A stretch of DNA of 64,000 bases from Chimonanthus salicifolius (Eukaryota > Streptophyta > Magnoliopsida > Laurales > Calycanthaceae), in NCBI GenBank assembly GCA_013350335.1, contig CM023542.1:7302025-7366024 (forward strand), read 5' to 3'. The translations under genes were made by a program, and so were the position numbers. The stretch's first letter is position 1. The number at the start of each line of letters is the position of its first letter. Below the pieces are notes generated by a model. It saw only the letters and a list, made by a program, of their open reading frames with translations. It searched no databases and was not told the origin of the DNA. Positions 46,064 through 56,734 of the stretch are shown piece by piece.

Positions 46064-49000
46064 CTAGTAAAGAGTCCTCAATCTCTTATTTGAGGGGTTT
46101 TTCATCTGAGGAACTGTGAAAACATCGTCTGTCCGCCTCCACCCTGCGCGGCTGCTGTCCGCCTCATCTGAATTCTTGTAACCGATTCCATTGTCCCAAT
46201 CTAAGGTGGCAGCTGGGTAAAGAGGGTCTTGAACCTGAGGAACCCACATTGGCAAATCTTCCGAGACTATGCCAAAATCTCCATCCAGCTCTGCCTCTAC
46301 AAACTGGAACAGATCATCCGTCTACAAAACAGATAGTAGTAAGGAGAGTCTAGAAATGAGAGTAGATTTTAGAGAGGGAGAGTGTGTGATGTAGAACTGA
46401 CTCCAAAGCATGATATTGTCTGCTTTAATCGACCTGAAATTCACTAAACTAGACTCACATTTTGCTTTTCAGCACATAAAAACACATCATGCCTGCATAG
46501 GAGGAGCTCAACTATTTGTCCGGGACTTCGAAAACTTACTCTTCTGCTAGTGTCCAACCCAAAATCCACTAGACTCACAAGCATGGGTCGAAAACTATTT
46601 TTCTCTCTCCTAATTTTTTTTTAAAAAATCTACGAATATTAGCCAATATCGGTGATATATATCGAATATCTATTTCGACCCCTACTCACAAGTGAGACTC
46701 ACTGGCAGCGTGACTTGGAATCTACCAGGCTCTGCATCAGAATGGATTAAGCCAATCCACCATGTTGTGACAATGAACCAGTCTAACTTGTATAATGGGC
46801 CAATTTATTCATCAAATGGATTTTCTTCCCAATTGTGAACTGTTTTTCCCATTGGGATCTAGGGCTGCGTTTGGATGGAGGTAAATTTTGGAAGGATTAT
46901 CCAAGGTAGCCCCTATGAAAACCCTCCCTCTTAGTTACCAGACAGAGGTAATGGGGGACCTTACCCCATTCAAATGCAACCTAGGATTGCTGATGGCTTG
47001 TATTGGAATTGGTGATATTTAATCAATTGGCTGGGCCAGTCAGCATTTTGTGATACTAAACACAACAGTCCAACCCATGTGTTAAATTGATAGGCGAAAC
47101 TGTATTTTCAAGCTGGGTTTATGTCATTAGTTCAAAGAATTATTTGGGTTCAGCCAGAATCAACTTGAACATGTATTTTGTGATGTCAAATGAAATTCAA
47201 TTTATTTATTAATTGAGTTTTTAATAATCAATTGTATGAGATCTGACTATAATAAGATCAGACTCTATTTCTATACTGTATATGGAATTATTGTTTTTGG
47301 ATAATATAGTAATTTCAATTTTATATTGGAGGTGAGACTAATTACATAGATAAATTAAACCACGTGCAAGCATCAAGTAAGTTCGAGAAGAGTCAAACCC
47401 AAAACCTCTATCCGACTCTAGAGCTATCATAATCAGATTCAAACAGTTAACTAATTATAAATCAAATACACCTCTTAATTAGAGGTAAAACCAAACTAGA
47501 ATCCTAATTACATTATAATTAGGATAATCTAAATATATTTCAACACTCCCCCGCAAGCTGAAGAGTGGATGAACGCGAAGAAACACCAGGTGAAGTGCAA
47601 AAGTGGTACACCAACTAGCCATGGAGATTTGTTGAAGCAGCACACTGATTTGTTGCAAAACTTGTTGAAGAGGCAGCATTGACTGGTTGCAAATATGTGT
47701 TTATGTGGCAGCGTTGATTGGCTGCAAAATGACAGGCGACAAACACTAATAATGGCCTGAAATAGAGAAGAGGCTCGGACGACGGCAGTGGCTGTAAGAC
47801 AATTGTCCGGCAAACAATGATCGCAATATGCGATAAATGCAGGCGATGAATGGCCTGAAAAATAAGGGGCTGAAGCCATTACATCGATCAATCAGATCGG
47901 AAAGGCCAGTGAATAATAGTTGTAGCCATAAAGGCCAACAAATGTGGGCTGAAGCCAAGAAAGGCCAGCAAATGAGGGCTGAAGCCATAAAAGGCTAGCA
48001 AATGAGGGTTGAAGCCATGAAAGGCCAACAAATGAGGGCTGAAGCCTTAAAAGGCCAGCAAATGGGGCTGTAACCAGGAAAAGTCAGCAAATGGGGCTGT
48101 AGCCATAAAAGGCCAGCAAATGAGGCTGTAACCATGAAAGGCCAGCAAATGAGGAGGACGAATGAGTCCTCTAGATAAAAGGAGTGGATGAATTCCACAA
48201 CAAATGGACATGTGTCCAAAACATGTCGTCTTATTTTCGAGAAACGACAAAACAAGACGTGCTCAAATGAAGGACAAGTTGTGTCCCTTCTTCAGTAGCA
48301 AAGTAGGAGGAGAAGGGCAATTTGTGTCCCTTTTTCAGTAGCAAAGTAGGAGGAGAAGGGCAATTTATGCCTTTCTTTAGAGCGTCGACGGAGGAGAATA
48401 CTGACAATTTGTGTCCCTTTCTTTAGAGCGTCGACGGAGGAGAATACTCGACTTCACTTCAACAAACAATAGGAGGAGAATGACAGTTTGTGTCCCTTTC
48501 TTCATCTCTCCCCCTTTCTTCTGAACACAGATTGCACCAATCTTGGCGAGAAGAAACAACAAAACAAGTGTGTGGACTAGAAAATCAGATCGGTAAGACG
48601 AAGATCTGAATACAGCTGGCGGCAAAGGCGACGGCGGAAGCGACGGTGTTGCAGGAGAAGTTGCAACAAAAGCAAACACAGGCTGGACTGCTATATAAAG
48701 TCCAGGAACATGAAATGTCTCAAACATTATTTCCCCATTGTATTCACGACTTTCAGGAGCAGTGAGTGGGCTCTCAGTCAAAAGGAAATAATGGTCCTCA
48801 GGTCACATCTCAAGTAATTGAATATGCACTGCTGCCAAAATCTCTCCATTGCATCCCAATTCTCCACTTGACCATGGTGTATTGGATAGCTAAGACAATA
48901 AGTGCTGCATGAGAGAGAACGCAAGAAAGTTATCCTTTGAAGGTCAAGATCGGAGCAGACTATCCATGGTCTGGGCAGGAACGAAGGTGTATATCATTCA

Positions 49001-52000
49001 CTAATTGATCACCGATATGTCTCAAAAACATAGGGAGAATCGCCACAAGAACACCATTTACTTTAATTGATAACAGCTTGAGATCTTGTCCATCCAGAAT
49101 CAAAGGGCAGGAACCTCCATTCAGAGTGGACGATTGTCTTGACCTCACCCAATTAAAATTTCAATTCACCAAGAAAATATAATAATCTCTGGCTGTTCTG
49201 CTGTCTCCACTTGAATTGTAATCAAGTGTAGTATTTGAGAATCTTCCACACGGCAGATCTGGTTGACGGTGGCTGTTGGAGGGTTGGTCGAGATCAGATC
49301 AGAAACAATGGATGAAACACTCATCTGGACCGGATTAATTGTTTAAACAGGCAGCAAGAACATCACCAAGAAAAAAGAATGCAATTGGCGTTGAAGAGGG
49401 TATTCTGTGCAGCAGATACATCACATGACAGCAGGTAGCAAAGGGCAAAGGCTGTTGATATGGTGAGCCGGCGACAATATGAGAAAACAACAAACAAAGG
49501 GTGCAGGCGTTCACACACCGACCTGAGGGGAACTGGGCAGATCTGAAACTGAGAAATCCAGATCTGAAAAACACCTTTCTGGCGAGAAGTAACAAGATTT
49601 GAAAAGCTAGATCTAAAAAACCTGAGCGACGACTGCAAATAGGAACACCAAATGCAGGAGGAAGAACAGCAAACGCCAGATCTGCAAACGGAATGCAAAG
49701 CAAAATCCCAAGCTAGATCAGATCTGAGAGAAAAATCCAGATATATGCAGATCGGATAGGCTGATGCAGAGCTCTCTTCCCCTTCAATGATGCATTAGCG
49801 TGTGCACCTGTGCAGATCTAAACGTCGGATAGCAGATCTGAAGAACCATAGATCCAAGAAGACATGGACTGGAACGTGGCTGTTGTGAACAGAACCGACA
49901 GCAGCGTTGTGTCTTAGATCTGAATCTGAGAAGGGCGTGACTGGTGCACAGAACAATGGGCGATTGATCTAAATGCCCTTCCCTCCCTCTGCCGAGGTAT
50001 CTCCCCCGGAGAGGGAGAGAAGAAGAGGTGTGATTATTGAGCCTCACTCAATAGGAACGAATTCTTGCTCTGATACCATGTTAGAAAAGAGAAAGTTGTA
50101 TTGAATATCTAAACTATTACATATATATATAGCTTCTATCCGACCCTAGAGCTATCATAATCAGACTCAAACAGTTAACTAATTATAAATCAAATACACC
50201 TCTTAATTAGAGGTAAACCCAAACTAGAATCCTATTACACTATAATTAGGATAATCTAAATATATTTCAACATGAATGAGTTTGATTACTAATTTAGTTA
50301 GTGGTTTCTAGTTTACAGTTGGTGGATTGAGTCGAAGTCAATCTCTTGAAGGTTGGTTGGGTTTAAGAACTGATTGGGTTTAGATGGAGCCAATTTCTGA
50401 TGCTGTTATGCTTTTGTTTAGATGCGAACGAGAGTCATACATTAGTTGTGAGGGAGAAAATCTAAGGATAGCTAGGTCTCTAAGCCACAACATGTGACTC
50501 AGGATTACCTAACCGAATGGGATGGTTAGTGATGTCCTATCCACTGGAGAACCTTGTTTAAAGGGGATTGTTGGGATGCAAACGGGAGTCCCACATCGAT
50601 TGTGAGGGAGAAAATCTGTTGAACCTCAATGACCAGATTAACCAGCTATTCAAACAGTCAAGATCGAAGTGAGAGAGTGTGAAAGAGAGAGGTGGTGGTG
50701 GTGGTGGTGCAAACCTTAGAAAGACAGTCAGAAGGCGGAGAAGAGGAGCCAAGCAAGTCCTCGACATGCCAGCCAGGAAGTGTCTTAATCAGGTACTCGG
50801 AGATACTGCTTGTGCAGATTTCTTCGTTTCTAGGATCTTTGTTCGACTCCTCTACGGCGGCCTTTTCGAAGGTGGAAGGAGAAGGAAAATCTGGTTTCTT
50901 GGTTTTGTTTTTCTTCACAAGCTGCAGAGGGCAGTGAGCGGCAGCTGTTGAGGGAGAAGGGATGGAAGAAGAAAGCTTGACGCCGGTGAGTAGAAATCTG
51001 CTGTGCTTTCTCGTCAGATCGTTGGCAGTGTGGATGGGCAGATCGCAGTCCCTGCACAGAATTGCACGGTCCTCTCTACAGAAGAGAGAAGCCCTTCTCT
51101 CCTGTCAAGACACCATTTTCATCCATCATGAACAATGGTTTCCAAAATTTAAAAATATGTATTTCTTTCAAACAAAATTAAATTTGTTAAAAATATTTTT
51201 TTTCTAAATATGAAATCTTCAAAAATTACTGTAATTAAATCTAATTAATCCATATTTTTGAGCCTAGAGATTAAAAAAAATCTAAATTGATTAGTTCAAT
51301 TAAAAAGATTTTTTAACTCTTTTTTTTTTATTTATGTATGGAAAACTGTGAGATACCCAGTGTAAAAGTTCCACGGGTGAGCCCACTATCCTTACGGCAC
51401 ACCAAAGTTAGGTCATGGGGGCTTGAACCCGCGACCTCCCACTTCCATATTTTTTAACTCTATTTTGAAATATAGACTTTTTGATAAATCAAGTTTTATA
51501 GTAAACGAAAATTTTAGTATGTAAACTTCTATGAGTTGGTCTCTAGTTGATCCTGACTCTTTTCAAGGTGGCTTTTAAACTCTTAAGGTCCTCAACGAGT
51601 CAACATGACTCAGTTTTGCATGGACAGTAATTACCAGTTACAAGTCAACTTCAGCTAATTTGAGTAGGCCAAAATAGACTCAACTCGATGTAAACTCTAC
51701 AAAGCCCAACAACGTTCACAACTATCATTTATAAAGTATTTGTAAATATTTTTTTGTTGATGGCGAAAGGTATCCAAGTGTCTCATCGGACTAGTCCATG
51801 CACACCTCCTACACACATGTCGGGTTCAAGCAGGGTTTAAAATTCGGTATCGACCGATATTTTTCTCTTCATTATTTTTTTTAAAAAAAAGACCACTGTT
51901 ATTGTGATATCGGCCGATATGATAAAACCGATATTTGGACCCCTTGAGTGACATCTTACTCTGTACATATCTTATGAAGAGTGTCCATTCATTAAAGTTA

Positions 52001-52319
52001 TCATTGACTTAAGATCTCATTCCTAAACTCTTATGTATGTTTGCTAATATTTAGAAGAAGTAAAGGCACAACTTATTTATAATAAAGAAGTAATAAAGCA
52101 TAAACATGGGTGAATGAGAAGAGGGTGTTGAACCTGGCAGATATCACAGCGAGGAGAGTCGTGGATGGAAGGGTGGAGGAGAGAGAAGCGAAGGTGCTTG
52201 CCGGCGAGCTTGTTGGCATGGTGGACTCTCCGGTCGCAGCCGTCGCAAAGTGCGGCCTCGTCTGCACTGCAAAACACTGAAGCTTCCTCTCTGTTGCATA
52301 CATCACATTGGATCTTCAT
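46064..52319 (-). CDS. Double B-box zinc-finger transcription factor (BBX20/21/22 group), complete, three exons
   Basis: Group-IV B-box protein; relatives act in the nucleus as regulators of light signalling, working with HY5 and controlled by COP1. Exons on the minus strand: 52319-52134 (62 codons), 51101-50715 (129 codons) and 46321-46064 (85 codons plus TAG). Introns are GT-AG and phase 0; total 276 residues. B-box 1 has C5, C8, C17, D20, C25, C28, H33 and H42. B-box 2 runs from C58 to H95 with C61, C70, D73, C78, C81 and H86, and is split by intron 1 after Gln62. Exon 2 carries [18 protein letters not shown] at about 162-179, the mark of this group. Exon 3 carries DLPMWVPQV with the Val218-Pro219 pair expected to bind COP1, and a basic end [12 protein letters not shown]. 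There is no CCT domain, as expected for group IV. Intron 2 (4393 bp) holds an LTR element in the same orientation. Which of BBX20, 21 or 22 is the closest relative cannot be decided by eye. Confidence 0.94.
46582..46684. mobile_element. hAT-type MITE in BBX intron 2
   Basis: 103 bp from CATGGGTCGAAAAC to TATTTCGACCCCTA with ATATCGG-type interior, flanked by a perfect CTCACAAG duplication (46574-46581 and 46685-46692). Same family as 43585-43645. Confidence 0.75.
46693..47406 (-). other. BBX intron 2 sequence
   Basis: No exon or bounded repeat was found. The part just before 47407 (AGTCAAACCCAAAACCTC) resembles 54220-54240 and may be an old repeat. Confidence 0.35.
47860..48160 (-). repeat. 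Minisatellite of the gene-capturing LTR family
   Basis: About nine imperfect units of AAAGGCCAGCAAATGAGGG followed by CTGAAGCCAT; reverse complement of the minisatellite at 17185-17480. Confidence 0.85.
48669..48896 (-). pseudogene. Captured ARP3 (actin-related protein 3) fragment
   Basis: On the minus strand, inside the LTR element, [20 protein letters not shown], then [11 protein letters not shown], and after a one-base frame change [20 protein letters not shown] and [20 protein letters not shown]. These are successive segments of plant ARP3, the Arp2/3 complex subunit. About 75 residues run without an intron. That suits capture from spliced RNA, unless the source region is a single exon. 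The frameshift rules out a functional product. Confidence 0.88.
49045..49180 (-). pseudogene. Captured M1 aminopeptidase fragment (puromycin-sensitive type)
   Basis: On the minus strand: ELKF, a stop, LGEVKTIV, then in another frame [20 protein letters not shown]. This order matches the N-terminal domain of plant puromycin-sensitive-type M1 aminopeptidases (LGEEKTIV... then [18 protein letters not shown]). It has frameshifts and stops. It lies about 150 bp upstream of the ARP3 fragment in element orientation; the sequence between ([17 protein letters not shown]) is coding-like but unidentified. Confidence 0.75.
50420..50625 (+). mobile_element. TRIM-like remnant in BBX intron 2
   Basis: GATGCGAACGAGAGTCATAC...TTGTGAGGGAGAAAATCT at about 50421 is repeated as GATGCAAACGGGAGTCCCAC...TTGTGAGGGAGAAAATCT near 50574, preceded by AAAGGGGATTGTTGG. 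These look like two LTR starts and a purine tract; the second LTR is truncated. Confidence 0.5.
50690..50709 (+). repeat. (GGT)n run next to the BBX intron 2 donor
   Basis: Six to seven GGT units (ACC on the coding strand) start within 4-5 bases of the exon 2 splice donor at 50714. Confidence 0.85.
51321..51448 (-). mobile_element. 5'-truncated SINE with perfect 13 bp duplication, in BBX intron 1
   Basis: Flanked by ATTTTTTAACTCT at 51308-51320 and 51449-51461. Minus strand holds GCGGGTTCAAGCCCCCATGA (B-box region) and the family body, ending in a poly(A) run (T run on the plus strand). The A-box end is missing. Confidence 0.88.
51831..51945. repeat. ATATCGGCCGATAT-family element in BBX intron 1
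   Basis: Starts CAGGGTTTAAAATTCGG and ends CCGATATTTGGACCCCTT, matching the ends of the family; the interior has ATCGACCGATA and ATATCGGCCGATAT. No clear duplication. Confidence 0.6.
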
Positions 52320-52496
52320 CTTCTCATCAATACAAGCTGAAACTTGGGGGAGAGGGAGGTGTGAAGAACAGAGAGAGAGAAAGAGAGAGGGAGGTGTTAA
52401 TAAATAAATAGAAGATGATCTGGCTGGCTTCTATAAAATAAAAATGGAATCCACTTTAGCATTCCGAAGGAACTCCAAAATTGTATTAGACTAAGG
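52320..52496 (-). promoter_or_regulatory. BBX 5' leader with CT repeat
   Basis: Directly upstream of the BBX ATG on the minus strand lies a CTCTCTCTTTCTCTCTCTG tract (plus-strand GAGA at about 52370-52398), then an A/T-rich stretch near 52400-52440 that could hold a TATA box. The transcription start is not determined. Confidence 0.4.
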
Positions 52497-52831
52497 TACG
52501 GCTGCAACTCGAGTTGGGCGGGTCGGATTCTTTAAAACCCAATCCGATTCAAATTTTCAACTTGAACTTCACAACCTGACCCGATCTAAATTCTAACCCG
52601 AATTAACTCAAATTCTGACTCGACCCGCATTCTGAACCCATTTTAGCCTAATTTTAGTTGGGTCGGGTCGGTCGGGCCAGATTAACTTATAAAATCCTGA
52701 ATCCAACTCGACCTGAATTTCATACAGATTTTTATCTTCTCAACTGGACTTGATCCGATGACTCGAAATTCTTGACCCGACCCATATGATTTCTCGAGTC
52801 AGGTCATAGCCCGACCCGAGTTGCAGCCCTA
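52497..52831. mobile_element. hAT-type MITE upstream of BBX
   Basis: 335 bp with inverted ends TACGGCTGCAACTCGAGTTGGGC and, from the other side, TAGGGCTGCAACTCGGGTCGGGC, and many GACCCGA-type strings inside. The 8 bp flanks (GACTAAGG, CACTCAAG) agree at 5 of 8 positions only. It sits about 180 bp from the BBX start, so it could influence the promoter. Confidence 0.65.
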
Positions 52832-52839
52832 CACTCAAG

Positions 52840-54452
52840 CAGCGTTTCAACAGTGGGTAGTGTCTGGTCAACTTCGACTCGGTTGTGTTTACTGATTTTA
52901 TGTGATTCAATTCCTTGTGAGAGGAGTTTCACATCGACATTTATTTAAAGAAGTGATTAATTGTGAACTCAGTGTGTCCATTTAAGACTTAAGAGGCAGC
53001 ATTATGAGCTCAACGAATTTATAAAAGAGAAGTGGTAGATTAATTTAATGGAGTGTGGTCCATGGAATACCAAACTTTTTGGGACAAGATAGAATAAATA
53101 AACAAATATAATAGTGTAGAATATGGTGGAGGAGCATGGAGTGTACTGTGCATGAAAAGGAGGGAGAGGGATTCTCCATTCTTGTATGGGTGGGACTGTC
53201 GATATGGGCGTTAAGTGGCTGAACGATGAAGGGAGGAGACATGGTTTATATTTGGATTGAAAGAAGTGAGCAGGTTAGTCCTTCTAATTGGACCAGGAAA
53301 GAATAAGAAAGTTAATTTAAAGACGTTGGTCTGTGAGAGTTCGTATTATATAATATTGTTTTGAATTTGATTCACGTTCAATTTTAATAGATTATTTTTT
53401 ATATATTTAATAAATATATATATAAATATATAAAAAGATTTACATGTATACATAAAATTAATCTTATTTCCAATGTAAAACCTATATTATCAAAATAGTG
53501 AAAAGTAGAGCTACTCAACTTTTCTTGAAAAGCTTGATATTTTCGTTCCTTTGCAACTTTTTCTATCCCTAAAAGACGACAAAAAGTACAAATTTTCCTG
53601 TCCAGAGATAGCTATGGCCTACCATTCCTTGTGCAATTTATTCCCACAGGTTTGTATGTATCGGTACCATGTAATGGAAATAAGAAAAAGTATGAGAATA
53701 GTGTTGGTCACCTCTTTTACTTTGGATATGCATCTCTTAAATATATTCTTTTTATAATATAGTTAGGGTGGCCAAACTTGAAAAACTCTTTTAGTACACA
53801 TGAATTTTTAGTGAACTTCCTATTTTACTTTAATCTATCTTTACAATTTTTTTTAAAAAATATAAATATTAAGAAATCGGTTCACTTTTCAAGAATCGGT
53901 GTACTTGGACTGAATCACTCAAAAATGAGAATTTGATGAAAGTGATCATGTCGGTTTACTGATTCACTTGAAAATGATCCGGTCAATACATCGATTTCTG
54001 AATGTCTAAGTTTTTAAATTTTCTGTACGGACAGATGGACGTAAAGTAGGAATTTCAGAAAACCCGTGTCTCCTAAAATATTATTTCTGTGTTAAGATGT
54101 GCACCCTATAGTTATGTCTATTCTATATTAGATGTGAGATTAATTCTATAGATATGTATAAACCTCTCAATCTACCCATCAGTTAAGTTCAAAGGGAGTG
54201 GTCTATTCGAATTGAGAGTGAATCAAACTCAGAACCTCAGAGACAAACTTTTTGACTGTCATGCCAATTTTTTTAAATTAATTTTTTTTAATAGACCTCC
54301 TAATGCATATCGACAATTATATAATTAAATTAAATATCCAGTTTAAAAGATTAATATTATTAGGAGGCTAAAAACATTAGGATGTGGATGAACAGTTTTA
54401 CTTAACTAATATATACTGTGTTTAAGGTTTTAAACATTGATCTATATAAGGT
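52840..54452. other. Intergenic DNA
   Basis: No gene supported. AT-rich, with a GAGTTTCACATCGACATTTATTTAAAG phrase near 52925 that recalls TRIM LTRs, and a small plus-strand frame at 53551-53757 that I do not recognise. Confidence 0.35.
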
Positions 54453-54461
54453 GCATTAGTT

Positions 54462-55389
54462 AGGTGCGACTTACAGACACCCGATTTTTCTGCCTCTATA
54501 CACCCGTTTTTAGATTTTATGATGAAATTACCATTTTGCCCCTATATTTTTCATTCATTCGAACGAACTGTCCATTCATTTCGAATGAACAGATGGTTCA
54601 TTCGAATGAACAGTAATACAAATGGGCTTCATTCGATCCGTTCATTCGAATTGAAATGAACTTGTTACTGTATATTTTGGAAATACACAGTTCATAAAAA
54701 ATAACTTTAAAGTTTTAAAGGAAATTTTATTATGTAACTAATGCATTGTGTATTTCCTAAAATTTCTCAAATTGAATATCCAGACTAATTACGATAACCT
54801 GATAAAAATACTTTAAGACTTTAAGGTTTTTGACACTCTCAAATGTATTTTTGGCACAGCCGAGGAATACCCTTATTTGTAAAATACTGTGTTTTAAACA
54901 TTTAGAAGTGTCAAAAGACCTTGAAGTCTTAAAGTATTTTTATCAGGTTATTTTAATTAGTATGGATATTCAATTTGAAAATTTTTGAAAATAGACAGTA
55001 TTTAAAAAATAACTTTAAGTTTTTTTTAAAAAAATTATTATTGAAATAAGTGTGTATACTGTAGCAAGTTCATTTTAATTCGAATGAATTATGGGTTCAT
55101 TCAAATGTAGTCATTTGCATTACTGTTCACTTAAAATGAACCATTCATTTATTGAATGGGCTGAAATAGTAACATGGAATATTGTTCCATCTATTTATTT
55201 GAATAAATGAAATTTATACTATGACATTCATTAGAATAAATAAATGAGTGATCATTCGAATGAATATCGAAATGAACTGAAAAATTCGTTCCAAGGAATG
55301 AAAAAAAAGTAGGGAGAAAATGATAAATTCACCTTTAAAATCTATAAACAGGTGTAGAGAGGAAAAAAATCGGATGTATCTAAATCGCG
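54462..55389. mobile_element. MULE-like terminal-inverted-repeat element
   Basis: Inverted repeats of at least 85 bp: GCGACTTACAGACACCCGAT...TAGATTTTATGATGAAATTACC on the left, and from the right GCGATTTAGATACATCCGAT...TAGATTTTAAAGGTGAATTTATC. Flanks GCATTAGTT (54453-54461) and GCATTAATT (55390-55398) are a 9 bp near-duplication, which with long inverted repeats points to a Mutator-like element. The centre (about 54665-55060) holds the palindrome module also found in the hAT element at 44667-45526. No transposase. Confidence 0.72.
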
Positions 55390-55398
55390 GCATTAATT

Positions 55399-56289
55399 AG
55401 TATATGTATCTTATTTGGACTGTCCTATTTGTCAGATATTGTCACTACTTAATTGAAATATTGTCGGTTGTTGTCATTAATATATTGTTGATACAATAAC
55501 TTTTTCAAGTAAAAATATTTTTTAAATCAATACAGTCACTTATCATTGATTCCATATGTATTACTATATTATTAATAGCTGATATTTGACAGTATTAATT
55601 TTATTTGAAAAACTCTTTTTTACCCTTTTAACAATATTAGGGCAAGAATGTGGAAACCGATGCTTTTAATACGATGATGTATTTGTTTTTTTATATATTT
55701 ATATTGTATTTTGTTTTCATTGTTATAATGACAAAAGTTGTAAATTTTAATTTTATATGTTTTATAAATAATTAGACAATACAAAATATGCCAAATTTAA
55801 TTGTAAATGTATAAACGAATCAATGACTTTCAAAGTGATAACGATAATGATTATCATATTTGATCTAAATAATGAAAGAATGGAAATGTGGGTATTTATA
55901 CTTTTTTATTAAATCATCAAAGCCCCTTCTTATTTTTGCGTTGCCACCATCAATTAAACATTTTTAAATAATGAAAATTAAAAGCACCTAATTTTATAAG
56001 AAAAATAGTCACTCGTAATGATATATTAAATGGATCGAGTTAGATAATTAGATTTAAGTTAGATTTTACCAGAACTATTGATGCAGGTATCGAACTCGAC
56101 AAACTCAACAATGACTTGATTGAAGACGAAGAGATTTAAATAGAAGAAATTGAGGAATTTATTCTCCAAATTTTTGCTTGTATGAATAGAGAGAAGAGAG
56201 GGCTCCACTTCAAGTTAGACGTCAGCATTCACATCAGCATCACGTGGACTCTACTGCGTAATGAGCATTGAGGCTGCAAGCTGAACGAA
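55399..56289. other. AT-rich intergenic DNA
   Basis: No gene or repeat end recognised up to the flanking repeat of the copia element. Confidence 0.4.
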
Positions 56290-56524
56290 GAGGATGGAGA
56301 AAACTGAAGAGGAATGAGAAGAAAGAAAGACAGAATCCTGAGTTTGTAGAATATCGCATGAAAGAAAATCCAGCGACAGAGATGGAAAAGATCGAGAGAG
56401 AAAGAAAAAGAAGAAAGGAAAGAGGGAATCCAAAGAAGAGAAAAAAACAAGAGAGACGGAAAAGGAGAGAGAATCGGAGAGAGAAACTGAGTCGACCCAA
56501 GTGACTCGGACTCGGTATTCCGAG
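56290..56524 (+). repeat. Flank repeat F, copy 1
   Basis: Purine-rich 235 bp segment (GAGGATGGAGAAAACTGAAG...GACTCGGTATTCCGAG) immediately upstream of the copia element. It recurs twice downstream of the 3' LTR (61265-61487 and 61580-61802) with a 12 bp deletion and small changes. Confidence 0.9.
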
Positions 56525-56734
56525 TTGAGTTATTTTTATTTAGGATTTGTTAAAGCTGTTGAAATAACCCTATGTTTTAGGGAAGTTGCTAGAGTTTGAA
56601 TGTTTCTTTAGGAGGATCCCTTGATTTTAGGTACTGTTAGTCATGGGATCATGCTGCTATTCTTTCTGTTTTGTAAGGCTATTTAAGCTACTTTTCTCAT
56701 TCAATAAATTATCTATTTCTAACATTTGGCATCA

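Larger units (their letters stand above)
47407..50272 (-). mobile_element. Non-autonomous gene-capturing LTR retrotransposon, copy 2, in BBX intron 2
   Basis: Minus-strand sibling of 14733-18018. The 5' LTR is 50272-50079 (194 bp, TGTTGAAAT...CTAACA on the minus strand), followed by TGGTATCAGAGC, the initiator-Met-type primer site. The 3' LTR is 47545-47407 and has lost its final 55-60 bp. A polypurine tract GCGGGGGAG abuts it. The interior has no gag-pol. It carries an M1 aminopeptidase fragment, an ARP3 fragment, the roughly 50 bp GGGACACAAATTGCCC repeat (about 48270-48500) and the 29-30 bp minisatellite (about 47860-48160). Its orientation matches BBX transcription, so its LTR polyadenylation signals could affect the host transcript. 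Confidence 0.87.

Noticed and set aside
56229..56504. Phe/Ser/Leu-rich and Lys/Arg/Glu-rich frames on opposite strands
   Set aside because: Low-complexity translation of the purine-rich flank repeat F; the same appears at 61197-61778.
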